Of a DNA stretch of 64,000 nucleotides, positions 12,613-22,106 are shown one piece after another (the stretch's first letter is position 1; each line of letters begins with the position of its first letter). The notes under the pieces are model-generated. The model had not been told where the DNA came from, did not search any database, and was given only the letters and a program-made list of their open reading frames with translations. The stretch spans positions 839,353-903,352 of the forward strand of contig QXEO01001030.1 in the NCBI GenBank assembly GCA_007115705.1, in the 5' to 3' direction. Origin of the DNA: Dactylis glomerata (Eukaryota > Streptophyta > Magnoliopsida > Poales > Poaceae). A program made the position numbers and the translations under genes.

Positions 12613-13344
12613 CTAGATAGTCCTTGTAATATCCTTAAAGCCTTGCATAAAAATTATTAATAACCGGGGAAGATCATGAATAGGACATTTGAGCATTAAT
12701 GACTTCAATCTTCCCCACGCTTGGGCAATGCTTTCTCCCTCATGCGGATAAAAATTATAAATATAATTCCTATCCTTATAAACCTCACTAGAAGGATAGA
12801 ATTTAGAATAAAAGAGATGTACAATTTCCTCCCAGTCGACAGGTCGGCCATCCTTCAGTGTTTTATACCATTCCGAGGCTCTGCCCTTCAGTGATAAGGA
12901 AAATAGCTTCCTCTTAACTTGGTTCATCGAAATACCTGCACACTTGAACAACTCGCATAATTCATGTATAAAAAGCAAATGATCACCAGGATGGATAGTT
13001 CCATCTCCGAAATAGCAATTATTCATAGCACATTCGACAATTTTCATAGGTATTTTAAAAGGACGAGGAGCACAAGCATCATAAGAAACATCACATATGG
13101 GAGATAAAATATCATCAGAGCAAACTTTCTCCACTAAAACTAGGGAACTAAAAATATCATGCTTAACAAAACTAGCTTCCCCAAGCTTAGACTTTTCTAT
13201 AGCATTAGCAATAACGGTATTCAAAGCATTCATACTAACAACACTATTAGCATGCAAATTAAGCTCCAAAGGTTTTTCAATTTTCTCTTCAAACACTTCA
13301 TATCCTAATGTAGGAAAAATACTAAAGAACTCATTGTTTTCCAT
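12613..13344 (-). CDS. Gag polyprotein N-terminal part (Retrotrans_gag-like)
   Basis: This 243-residue ORF begins about 110 bases inside the primer-binding site. Residues about 118-235 match the retrotransposon gag domain pattern: a GDHLLFIHELCELFK segment, then FSLSLKGRASEWYKTL, then a WEEIVHLFYSKFYP segment and a HEGESIAQAWGRLK segment. Gag forms the capsid of the element's particles. The ORF stops where it appears to be frameshifted relative to the following basic, zinc-knuckle ORF. The first ATG fits gag numbering and position well. The family resemblance is to Athila/Sabrina-type gags of grasses. Confidence 0.82.
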   Translation of the reverse strand: MENNEFFSIFPTLGYEVFEEKIEKPLELNLHANSVVSMNALNTVIANAIEKSKLGEASFVKHDIFSSLVLVEKVCSDDILSPICDVSYDACAPRPFKIPMKIVECAMNNCYFGDGTIHPGDHLLFIHELCELFKCAGISMNQVKRKLFSLSLKGRASEWYKTLKDGRPVDWEEIVHLFYSKFYPSSEVYKDRNYIYNFYPHEGESIAQAWGRLKSLMLKCPIHDLPRLLIIFMQGFKDITRTI

Positions 13345-13454
13345 TAAGCCTAACTAGTGAAAATAAAAACAAGAAACAAAAAGATATAATTACAGAATCT
13401 AAAGGAATTAACTTCGAGCACTCACACAGGAGGATGCGAGTACCTTTTACCTTA

Positions 13455-13474
13455 CCTCCCTGGCAACGGCGCCA
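13455..13474 (-). other. Primer-binding site of the gypsy element
   Basis: The minus strand reads TGGCGCCGTTGCCAGGGAGG, beginning TGG as tRNA-primed sites do, 10 bases inside the 5' LTR. I do not assign the tRNA. Confidence 0.8.
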
Positions 13475-13484
13475 GAAAAGAGCT

Positions 13485-14920
13485 TGATATCTACGCACGC
13501 GTCTGTTCTTGTAGATAGTGTTGGGCCTCCAAGTGCAGAGGTTTGTAGAGCAGCAGCAAGTTTCCCTTAAGTGGATCACCCAAGGTTTATCGAACTCAGG
13601 GAGGAAGAGGTCAAAGCTATCCCTCTCAAGCAACCCTGCAATTATGATACAGAAAGTCTCTTGTGTCCCCAACACACCCAATACACTTGTCAGATGTATA
13701 GGTGCACTAGTTCGGCAAAGAGATAGTCAAATACAACTAGTAGTGATGATTATAAGTAGTAAATGTAATCTAAAATAAGTATCGCTGCGAGCAAACATGT
13801 AACAAAACTTGAAAGGAAACGGTGTGCAATGATTGGAAACAAGGCCTAGGGATCATACTTTCACTAGTGGACACACTCTCAACAAATATAACATAATTGA
13901 ACCAATAGATACTATCATCAATATGCCACTCTAAACAATTCTCCAATGGAAAACGAACACTAATCATGCGTAGGGCTACGAAGAACCCCTCAAAGTCCGT
14001 TTTTCCCCAAACTAGATTGTCCCACACTATCACCATGAACGCACTAGATGGTTCCAACAAAAACCAACAATTCATAGAGACATTAACCAAAAAGATACAC
14101 ATGATGTGCACACTAGTCACCTTCACACCATGATACAAGGTATCTCCGGAGATTACAATAACAAAGCACGGGAGTAGCATAATATCTGAATAATAACATC
14201 TACCAATTCAACTATATACAAAGCTCACGATCACATAAAGATCACATCATGGGAGAGAGAGGTGAACCACATAGCTACCGGCAGAGCCCTCAGCCCCGGG
14301 GGAGAACTACTCCCTCCTCATCATAGGAGACAGCAAGGTTGATGGAGATGGCGGTGAGGTCGATGGAGACGGCGGAGACGGCGATGGAGACCGATGGAGA
14401 TGGCTCCAGGGGCACTTCCCTGTCCTGACAGAGTGCCGGAACAGAGACTTCTGTCCCTCGAAATTTGTCAGTGGCGGCGGCAGAGCTGTGGAACTCTTTC
14501 TGGAAATTTGCCGATTGTTTTAGGGTTTTCCGTCGGGAGGCTTCTTATAGGCGAAGGGGCGTCATCAGAGGTGGACCAGGGTGGCCTCACCATGGGTGGG
14601 TGCGGCCAGGGGCTGGGCCGCACCCCCCTGTGGTGTGGCCAGCCTCTGGCCCCTCTCCGGCTCCCGTTTGGTCCTCGTCCTCTATCCGGGAAAAATAGGA
14701 GTTTCCGAACTTGTTTCGTCCAATTCCAAGAATATTTCCTGTGTAGCTTTTCTGAAACACAAAAATAGCGGAAAACAGGGAACTGGCACTGTGGCGTCTT
14801 ATCAATAGGTTAGTTCCGGAAATCGCATAAAAATGCCACGAAGTGTAACGAAACACAAGGCAAATGGTGCAAAAACAAGCATGGAGCATTAAAAATTATA
14901 GATACGTTTGAGACGTATCA
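13485..14920 (-). repeat. 5' LTR of the non-autonomous gypsy element
   Basis: It is collinear with the left LTR, including the purine-rich stretch near 14340-14405. On the minus strand it starts TGATACGTCTCAAACG and would carry the promoter. Confidence 0.93.
14544..14549 (-). promoter_or_regulatory. Candidate TATA box in the 5' LTR
   Basis: TATAAG on the minus strand lies about 370 bases into the LTR in a GC-rich setting, a reasonable U3/R position. This is inferred from position and motif only. Confidence 0.4.
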
Positions 14921-14925
14921 GCTGG
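14921..14925. other. Target-site duplication GCTGG, right
   Basis: This is the exact copy of the five bases left of the element. The host gypsy sequence continues directly after it. Confidence 0.93.
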
Positions 14926-15175
14926 CCTTTTGTAATTTGACTTGAAATTGCCTTTAAATTGCTTGGCAAGCTCATGCCAGCTCCCGATTGTTTCTTTTTT
15001 GAGTTTGCCTAACCATGACCGTGCTGCCCCGGTTAGGTTTAATTGGAGGCTTTGCATGGCTGTTTCCTTTGAGCCCCGAGTATTTTTACTTCTTGCAAAT
15101 AATCCGATAGCCATGACTGTGGCTCCTGTGACCCGTCATACTTCTACTAATCGTGAGGTACTTGAATCCTTTGGG
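14926..15175 (-). repeat. Tandem duplication, copy A (second part)
   Basis: It matches 16272-16519 closely. On the minus strand it encodes the gag-core signature LNLTGAARSWLGKLKKETIG. It joins copy B at a GGGA/GGG microhomology. Confidence 0.87.
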
Positions 15176-16519
15176 ACAATTCCATGGAATGAGCAGTCTG
15201 TTGGCTTGAAGAATTCGAGTAAGATATGCATTGTCCGGAGGGTTTTTGCATATAATAGGTTTATCCCGCTGCCTGCATCCATGAATACTCTGTCGATGTC
15301 GTATCCTCCAATCTGAGCTTTGAGTACCAAGGGTGCGTTTCCTTACTGAGGCACTGTTATCGGGTGGTCTTCTCTGCTGAATTCTATTGGCTGCTCGGAC
15401 CAGTGTAAGTACTCCGTGTATGCTGGAGGCGAGTTTATTGCCAAGTTGACTTGTCAAGATATACTTTTCTGGTCCTTACTGGATTTTGGGACTGGTTGTT
15501 TCATTTCTACAATATGGCCTTTAGATGGGATATGACCTCCATTGTTTTCATTACTCCTGCTAGGTTGTCCCTGACCCTGTGGGGCTCCATTTGTTGGTTG
15601 TTGGTTTGCTGATGGCGTGCTGTTCATGGCTCCTCCGTATCCTTGACTTTTTTGCTTCAGCTTGCTTGAATCCTACTGCTTCTTGCAGTTTGAGGAATGT
15701 CCTACAATCTTTCATTGCATGTCTTGACACTCTCTTTCCGTCGACATACGTGTAGTGCATGTGACATGGTCCATTGAGCCTATCATCTGGTGATTGGTTG
15801 TAGTCTCTTGAACCCCTTGACCGGAACTGCCTGTTGCTGCCCGACATCTCTGTTGTCATTGTGGTACCCGCTGTTTCGGCGGTCATCACTTTGATAGTTG
15901 TTCTCTCTATACCCTGCGGCTACTTGGCTGTGAGATCCGTAGTTGTCGTAATTGCAGGATCGTCGCCTCTGGTTGCTGTACCTGTTCGACTTGTCATCTT
16001 CAGGTGATCGAGTTCTCTTGTTTTGATATGCATCCTCTCCGTTTGTGAATTTGTTTCCTAAATCCATGTTTTGCCACAATTTTTGGCTTGATCAGGCCCA
16101 TCTCTTCGATGAAATCTGCCCGACGGAGCCCTTGTGTAAAGGCATCAATTGCTCTCTCGTTAGATACGTCTTCGGCTGAAGTTTTGATTATACTCCAGCG
16201 TTGTATATATGAACGTAGTGTCTCCCCTGATTTTTGGGTGCAAGCTTTGAGTTCCTCGGTTGATGCTGGCCTTTTGTAATTTGATTTGAAATTGCCTTTA
16301 AATTGCTTGGCGAGCTCGTCCCAGCTCCCGATTGTTTCTTTTTTGAGTTTGCCTAACCATGACCGTGTTGCCCCAGTGAGGTTTAATTGGAGGCTTTACA
16401 TGGCTGTTTCCTTTAAGCTCCGAGTATTTTTACTTATTGCAAATAATCCAATAGCCATGACTGTGGCTCCTGTGACCCATCATACTTTTGCTGATCGTGA
16501 GGTACTTGAATCCTTTGGG
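15176..16519 (-). repeat. Tandem duplication, copy B
   Basis: This uninterrupted copy of the gag core, zinc finger and protease-start segment is the counterpart of copy A. The two copies differ by many substitutions and small indels, so the duplication is old and preceded the nested insertion. Confidence 0.88.
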
Positions 16520-17930
16520 TACTGGCGTCCTGCAAACTCTTTGAGTAAAACATGTCGCTCCCATCTCTATTTCATCGTCGTCATTGTTGTATGCATATCT
16601 TGGGGATTTGGATCTCTGCCTCCTCCCTACCGTGGGCTGTTGTAGCGCCTTGGTGATGGAGACCGTGATGACGCGGTTCGGGGATCAAGACTTTTGGGTT
16701 CCCTGGTGATGACGCGGTGCTTCGTCTCTTGCTTTTAGCTTATCTCCTACTAGCCCTATTTCTTATAGTGATACTCTATGCATATGGTCTCGTGGGTCGC
16801 CTGGTGTTGGTTGTGTGGTGAACAAGTAAGCTTGTGCTGCTACAAGTGTCGCTTCTGGTGTCTTTGGTATAATATACCCTTGTTCATCGACTGATAAGAA
16901 AGATGAATCGAGATTTTCTGATAGATTCCTTCCATCGGCATACTCGAGGTTGTCCATCCGAGATCCGTGCCTGTGGTTCCTTCCGCTATTTGTGTATGAT
17001 GCATTGCTTCTTTCTGTGGGGAATGCTTTGCTTGCCGCACTGACTGATTCTCGCCTTTATCTGATTCACTTTTCTCCTTCTCCAACTGTTGTGACTGTCG
17101 ATGCAACGCATAGTGATATCCAAAAAGTACCTCTCTTCATGCGTTAATCAAAATAGTTGCTCCGTTGTCGACTGTTGCCCTAAATGTTTTCCACTCTGCT
17201 ACTGTTAGCTGAACTTTCACTCTGTTTGCTATAGATTCTGCGGTGTCTCCTTCTGCCATGTGATTTGCTCCTCTTCTGATGTTTGCTGGGTGTTGATGAT
17301 TGGGTTGTTATTGCCATCAAGTTCTTCTGACGGGTCATCAATGATTGCATATACTTGATACTTGCTATGGACATCTCCGTTGGAGCCCGAAGAGAAGATT
17401 GTCTGCTCGTTGTCATAGAGTTCTAGTCCTGACTTTCATGTATCTTCAGAATTGTGGGAGACATTGCCGTAACAGACCATGAAATCCTCTTCTGAATTGC
17501 TGTTTGATTGGTTGGAGTTTTCGTCGGAACTCATATCCGAGTAACTCGATGATTCCTCGAGGTCTAAATTTTCCATGATTTTGTCCAGTTCTTCAACTGT
17601 GCTTTCCTTTGTCGGCTTGATGCTGACCGGCGAATTTACCTCGCTGGATGAGCCAAACGATGTTTCTGGAGTTGCCATGATTGTGGTTTTCCTGCTGACA
17701 GACCCGATTTTATCGGATCTGAAATGCAAACTGAGCCCAGAGACCCGACGCGAAAGTTGAAGCTCCCGATTGTCAGATCGATCTCCTGAACTAGGTTTGC
17801 GAAGACCGGAGCTAGGGTTGGTGGATGTGGTTGAAAATCTACGGCTCCAAAGGTGATCTGGTTCTCGACGATCTTCGTGTTGCTCATTGAAAGAAGAAAA
17901 ACTGTCGAATTCATGATTACGATGCCCAAA

Positions 17931-17949
17931 GTCCCCACGGTCGGCGCCA
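17931..17949 (-). other. Primer-binding site of the host gypsy element
   Basis: The minus strand reads TGGCGCCGACCGTGGGGAC two bases inside an LTR end of the form TGATGAGGG (plus strand), a frequent primer site of grass gypsy elements. Confidence 0.75.
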
Positions 17950-17951
17950 AT

Positions 17952-18345
17952 TGATGAGGGTTAACTCGGCTAATGTCCTAGATGAAGTACTTGAGATCGG
18001 GGGAAGAGGACGTCGGATAAACTCGAAGGTAGGGTTTCAAACAAACAAGGCGAATATCGTATATTGAGAGTATAACTTAGGATCAATCTTAGCTCAATCT
18101 CGATGTGTCCCTGGCCAGCCTCTCATGGCCCCCTATTTATAGGTGGCCAGGTCTCGAGGATCCGATCAGGTTCGATACAAATTAGTTCATACAATATAAG
18201 TTACAACATGACTCTGACTAGGCCTATCTTTCACGAGCCACTATCCGAACAGGCCTCAGGGGTACCAACGTCGTGGGCCTTGGTATTCATACTCTTGTAC
18301 GGTGATGAGATTTGGCTCTTTGTTTTTATTTAAAGGCCCATTAAT
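17952..18345 (-). repeat. 5' LTR (part) of the host gypsy element
   Basis: The inner end is defined by the adjacent primer-binding site. A TATAAATAG box lies on the minus strand at 18141-18133. The outer end is uncertain because no second LTR is visible. Sequence from here to the first MITE holds no gene that I can support. Confidence 0.5.
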
Positions 18346-18653
18346 TAATAAGGAAATGCATGCTGGCTATTTGGCCTCGGGAATGCAAAAAATGTCCATG
18401 CAAAGCTGGGTTCACACGTCACATGCAGAAAAACATTCATGCAAAGCTGCTAATTAAACATCTTAAATGCTAATATGCCTAGAAGGTGGGAGTGTTTTGA
18501 GATTGCATGATTTATAATTATGCCCTTAAAATCGAGACGGAGGAAGTATTTTGCCAACATGGCAAGCATGAATGATACTTCTATTGTGGCTAGTTTAAGA
18601 CTCATCTCCTCTTGGATCTTGCATATAAGTAGTGGAGTAATGGTGTGCATATA

Positions 18654-18869
18654 CTCCCTGCGTCCTAAATTATCCTGCATTCTAGATTTAATCAAAGTCA
18701 AATTTTATTAACTTTGACTATATGTATAAGAAAAAACATTTATAATATAAAATAGATACCATTAGAATCATCATAAAAAATATATTTATATTATATGTAT
18801 TTAATATTATAAGACTTTTTTTAGACTTTGACTAAACCTATAATGCAGGATAAAAAAGGATAGAGGGAT
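18654..18869. mobile_element. Stowaway-like MITE, 216 bp
   Basis: CTCCCTGCGTCCTAAA at the left and an inverted counterpart ending GGATAGAGGGAT at the right are flanked by TA dinucleotides. The arms stay complementary for about 50 bases (ATCCTGCATT and a TCAAAGT motif), with mismatches. It would be mobilised by a Tc1/mariner transposase. Confidence 0.75.
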
Positions 18870-18913
18870 TACATAAATTAATTATTCAATAGAGTAGCTA
18901 ACCTATTATACTA

Positions 18914-19071
18914 CTCCCTCCATTTTAAAATATAAGATGTTTTAGGTTTGTGAAGCAAGTGTATCTAGACATCTTTTAGTCTGTGTATTCGAGTGAACCT
19001 ACACACTAAAAGATGTATAGATACATTTGCTTTATAATATTAAAACATCTTATATTTAAAAACGGAGGGAG
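18914..19071. mobile_element. Stowaway MITE, 158 bp
   Basis: CTCCCTCC...GGAGGGAG ends, nearly complementary along the whole length, sit inside a TA target duplication (18912-18913 and 19072-19073). It marks the left limit of the block repeated in inverted and direct orientation further along. A reversed copy forms the palindrome pivot at 54278-54427. Confidence 0.9.
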
Positions 19072-19127
19072 TATTATTTACTCTATATTAATTTTAGATG
19101 ACATAGTACTAGTATGAGTCGATAGCC

Positions 19128-19268
19128 AACGGGCGATCGCATGTATTTCAAAAACAGGAGACGTGATTTAAAAAAAAAAAACTAAATGGAGGCCTGCCGC
19201 CGCCTCGTCCAATGGCTTGATCCGAGCTGCTTTTGCAGACCGAGCCCCGATGCATGCGATCGCCCGTT
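19128..19268. repeat. Perfect 16-bp inverted repeat upstream of the host gene
   Basis: AACGGGCGATCGCATG (19128-19143) and its exact complement (19253-19268) are 109 bases apart. Each contains the palindrome GCGATCGC. It could be a regulatory motif pair or the ends of a tiny unclassified element; no clear target duplication flanks it. Confidence 0.7.
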
Positions 19269-19394
19269 GCTCCGTTGCTCTGCTCGAGGGATCAGCGATT
19301 TGCGGGTGGCCATATCCACGAGTTCCCATGCGATTGAGCCTCCAAATTAATATTCGTGGCTTCACTTCCCCTGCTCCATTTAACTCTCGCTCAC

Positions 19395-19400
19395 TATAAA
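19395..19400 (+). promoter_or_regulatory. TATA box of the host gene
   Basis: TATAAA occurs 84 bases before the ATG, in a TCACTATAAATCC context, an ordinary spacing for a plant core promoter with a short leader. Confidence 0.7.
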
Positions 19401-19483
19401 TCCTGCTACAGAGCCTTTCCAGTAATTATCGTCACTATCACTCGATCCGTTCTGAAGTTTGCAGAAAGCCAAATAGCCAAACC

Positions 19484-20263
19484 ATGGGAAGCTCTGTGAG
19501 CAAGGTAGCTGGCCAAGCAATTTCCGCGGCGGCAGGGCCGGTGGTTTCGCAGTTTGCTCTCGGATTGGTGGGAGCGGCGGTCACGGGGGCAGCTGCGGGC
19601 TGGACTTACCATGCTGTACCTACTTCGGAGGATTCCGGCGGTACCACTGCTGCCCCTTGGTCCAGTGGCTTCGCCGCAGGTAACAAGGCCACTCTCGATG
19701 CTGTCCACGGCGTGATGGAGGCCATCACCCAAGCGCAGGAGGCCGCAGCAAGCTACGTGTACGCGTTATCCAGTGCGGCATCCTGGGTCGCCGCCAAGGC
19801 CTACGCCGAGGTCCAACGCGCCGCCGCGAGCATTAAATGCCGCGTCGTTGCGCTGATCGAGCGCCTGTACGGCGGCGCGGCGGCCGCCTCGGTGAAAACC
19901 AAACTGGATGGCGTCGACGGGCCTATCTGCGCCCGGGAGGTGTCCTCCCTCGTCGAGTACACGGTGAGAGGCATCAGTGTCGGTGGCGGACCTTCATCTG
20001 CCATCGTCCAGGTCAAGCCGTCCGGACCGTTGGTGGTGCATGTGGTAGAGTCTGCGGCGGCGAGGCTTGCGCGTTCAAGCGCCGCCGAAATGTTGTCCAT
20101 CCTCGATAGTCTCCCGTCCGTGGAGAAGAAGGCGGGCCTCAAAGTTCCGGTGGTTGCTAAGGTTTCCATCGGCGTCATCGCAGTCGCGGCGGTGTTGGGC
20201 CTCGCCGTTTGCTCGCCTACCATGCTTGCAGCTGCTTCTGTCGCTGCTGCTGCATTTATCTAG
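19484..20263 (+). CDS. Alanine-rich putative membrane-anchored protein, unknown family
   Basis: A single-exon ORF of 259 residues starts in a strong context (AACCATGGG) behind a TATA box. I recognise no family. The start MGSSVSK fits the N-myristoylation pattern (Gly2, Ser at position 6, then Lys). Residues 13-40 are small and hydrophobic; 66-135 are alanine-rich and probably helical with a few charged residues (SYVYALSSAASWVAAKAY). Residues 221-259 form a long hydrophobic C-terminus with one or two possible membrane spans. A membrane-peripheral or tail-anchored protein is an inference. High GC and GC-rich third positions are typical of grass genes and unlike the surrounding transposons. It is intact here, but the reversed and third copies carry frameshifts. 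Its 3' end is partly duplicated downstream. Confidence 0.75.
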   Translation: MGSSVSKVAGQAISAAAGPVVSQFALGLVGAAVTGAAAGWTYHAVPTSEDSGGTTAAPWSSGFAAGNKATLDAVHGVMEAITQAQEAAASYVYALSSAASWVAAKAYAEVQRAAASIKCRVVALIERLYGGAAAASVKTKLDGVDGPICAREVSSLVEYTVRGISVGGGPSSAIVQVKPSGPLVVHVVESAAARLARSSAAEMLSILDSLPSVEKKAGLKVPVVAKVSIGVIAVAAVLGLAVCSPTMLAAASVAAAAFI

Positions 20264-20583
20264 GAAACTGATGCAGAGTTGCAGACCAAACAGTGCCTCG
20301 CAGCTCTTTCTCCTTCGATTTGTTGGCTCATACTTGTACTGCTATGTTTGAATGCTGGGATGTGATGCAGGGTGCAGCTGTACAACTGCCATTCGTGTAT
20401 CGCCCGTTATGCCCGATGATCTAATGCTATGATGCAGCTTAAAGCTTAATTATCTGAAGTCTGAACTCGTAGTTTTGTTTTCTTTCAGACGGATTTTATG
20501 GTCGCGTAAAACCTGAAGCTGCAACGAAGTGTCGTCCTATTTCTTCTAGAGTGTTGTTATTTCTTCAGTCATTTGATATCTTC
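20200..20583 (+). repeat. Host gene 3' end and 3' UTR, repeat unit 1
   Basis: It contains the last codons from CCTCGCCGTTTGCTCGCCTA, the stop, and 3' sequence ending in TATTTCTTCTAGAG. It is repeated with divergence 416 bases downstream. Confidence 0.8.
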
Positions 20584-20615
20584 TAGAGTGCTGCTATTTC
20601 GCGGCGGGGGTTGTG

Positions 20616-20960
20616 CCTCGCCGTTTGCTCGCCTAACATGCTTGCTGCTGCAGCATTTGTCTAGGAAATTGATGGAGACCAAGCGGTGCCTCGCAGTTCG
20701 GTCTCATCCCTTTGCTCGTTCTCCTTCGATTTGTTTTTTTTTTTTTGCTCCTTCGATTTGTTAGCTACTGCTATGTTTGAGTTCTGGGATGAGATGTAGG
20801 GTGCTCTCAGCTGCACAGTTTCCATTCGTGTATCGCCCGTTGATGCAGCTTAATTGTATGCGATGGATTTTACGGTCGTCTAAAACCTGAAGCTGTAACG
20901 AAGTGTCGTCCTATTTCTTCTAGTGCTGTTATTTCTTCAGTTCATTTGATTAATCTTCGA
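20616..20960 (+). repeat. Host gene 3' end and 3' UTR, repeat unit 2
   Basis: This degenerate second copy has the same order of motifs: CCTCGCCGTTTGCTCGCCTA, a CTAGGAAA stop region, CTCCTTCGATTTG, TTCGTGTATCGCCCGTT, and AACGAAGTGTCGTCC. It includes a T12 run. It suggests a local tandem duplication of the gene tail. The rest of the sequence up to the Copia element holds nothing I recognise. Confidence 0.78.
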
Positions 20961-21057
20961 CTAGTAATCAGTGCCAAATTTCAGTCTCTAATCTCCAATA
21001 TTGCACCGTCTCTGCCAAATTAATCATGCATGTACGTTCCTTTTACACATTTGGCTC

Positions 21058-21062
21058 CGGAT
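21058..21062. other. Target-site duplication CGGAT, left (Copia, copy 1)
   Basis: CGGAT precedes TGTTGG here and follows CAACA at 29233-29237. Confidence 0.93.
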
Positions 21063-22106
21063 TGTTGGAGAATTAGGCACAATTTCCATGATTAATTCCA
21101 AGATATTAAACATGACAATACCAGCTACTACCACATGTAACTCGAACATACTAGATGTACTAAACAGCAAGATGAATGAAAACAAGTAGCAGCTAAACAT
21201 GTACTCGCAGAACATGATGAACAGACGAACAGTAGTAGACCGCACGTACCGTTCGTTCGCAGATGTAGTTGTTGCAGTAACGTTGTTGATCACAACGTTG
21301 GAGTAGACCGATCAAAGCAGACGGCGATGAAGACGGCGGTAGGCTGCACCGCCCGACTTGGATGGAAGACGACCCATGATGAAGAGCTTGAGCAGTCGCG
21401 CAGAGCGCTTCCCAAAAACCTAATTCGTCCTCTCCCGTACAGGATCGCAAAGGCGAGTGGTTCCGGAGACCTGCTCTCCCGTACGCTGGTGCACGCCGGC
21501 GCTCGGGATGAGGTAGACTATGGAGGCGGCGCAAGCAGCGAGAGGTGGCAAAACCCTAGATCGGTTTCAGGTGTGTGCGGCGGTAGCCGGGCAAGAGTTT
21601 ATATAGGCGGCGCAGCGGAGAAACCCTAGGCAACGTGGGTCACGCCCACGTCGCACGCCCGAGTCGGTTACAGCAGCCCACGATCCGGGAGCGACCCGAA
21701 CCGGCTAGCTGTGACGCGTCCGTCAAGGACTCGGTCAAACGCTCGGTTTTCCTGTGCACCAAAAAGATAAGCTCGACTCCGAGGCTCAATTCCGCAAACC
21801 GCGGCGCGCGCGCGCGTCTTGACGTGTCGAGTCGAGACGAGACGAGCGAGCGAGGAGGAGTAGAAGCGCGCGTGTGGCACTTCTCTTCTCACTCACTTAC
21901 CAAGTGGTGCAACACCCCACCTTATATGTTGGTCGACATCTCTTCCAACTTTCCATATGGGACTAAACTTAGCTCCCACCCCTTGACTTTGTGCAGCCAA
22001 AAACTTGGGCTGCATGTCACATGGGCTTACACACATGGGCTTTGAGATTTCTAGGAATTTCTAAAATCTAGTATGGGCCAAGCTGAAATGGCCCAATATT
22101 TCAACA
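21063..22106 (-). repeat. Copia 3' LTR (copy 1)
   Basis: The 1044-bp LTR contains a GC-rich stretch with a GAGTC/GACGA-type pentanucleotide run near 21824-21853. ORFs inside it are shadows. Confidence 0.93.

Larger units (their letters stand above)
6482..14920 (-). mobile_element. Complete non-autonomous gypsy-type LTR retrotransposon, 8.4 kb (Sabrina-like)
   Basis: The element has two LTRs of about 1.43 kb, a 5-bp target-site duplication, a primer-binding site inside the right LTR and a polypurine tract inside the left LTR, so it is transcribed on the minus strand. Its 5.6-kb interior encodes only gag-type proteins: a gag-domain ORF and a second ORF with a CCHC knuckle and a lysine-rich tract. 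I find no protease, integrase or reverse transcriptase. It must therefore depend on a related autonomous element, or be a deletion derivative. The LTR start TGATACGTCTC and the gag type resemble the abundant Triticeae Sabrina/Athila-like group; the family name is from memory and uncertain. The LTRs differ at about ten positions in their first 300 bases, so the insertion is not very recent. Confidence 0.92.
14926..17729 (-). pseudogene. Gypsy gag/protease pseudogene, right part
   Basis: In transcription order this runs from an acidic, serine-rich gag N-terminus (EESSSYSDMSSDENSNQS, near 17570) through Gln/Lys-rich fragments (17106-16840) to the gag core (LTGAARSWLGKL), the divergent CHMHYTYVDGKRVSRHAMKD zinc-finger segment (15790-15700) and the protease-like motif MDAGSGINLLYAKTL (near 15270). 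Gag would form particles and the protease would mature them. Frameshifts and stops separate the segments. The catalytic triad reads D-A-G instead of D-T/S-G in both duplicate copies, so that change either predates the duplication or is normal for this family. Confidence 0.75.
4617..18345 (-). mobile_element. Decayed gypsy LTR retrotransposon (gag-protease part), host of a nested insertion
   Basis: A minus-strand gypsy remnant is split by the younger element at 6482-14920. In transcription order it has a 5' LTR beginning at 17952, a primer-binding site, an acidic gag N-terminus, a gag core, a zinc-finger-like segment, a protease start and a post-protease linker that fades out near 4870. No reverse transcriptase or integrase is present, so it is truncated or belongs to a non-autonomous family. 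It carries an internal tandem duplication and many stops and frameshifts. The right edge is approximate because I cannot define the outer end of the LTR; the left edge is placed at the preceding LTR-like boundary. Confidence 0.75.
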
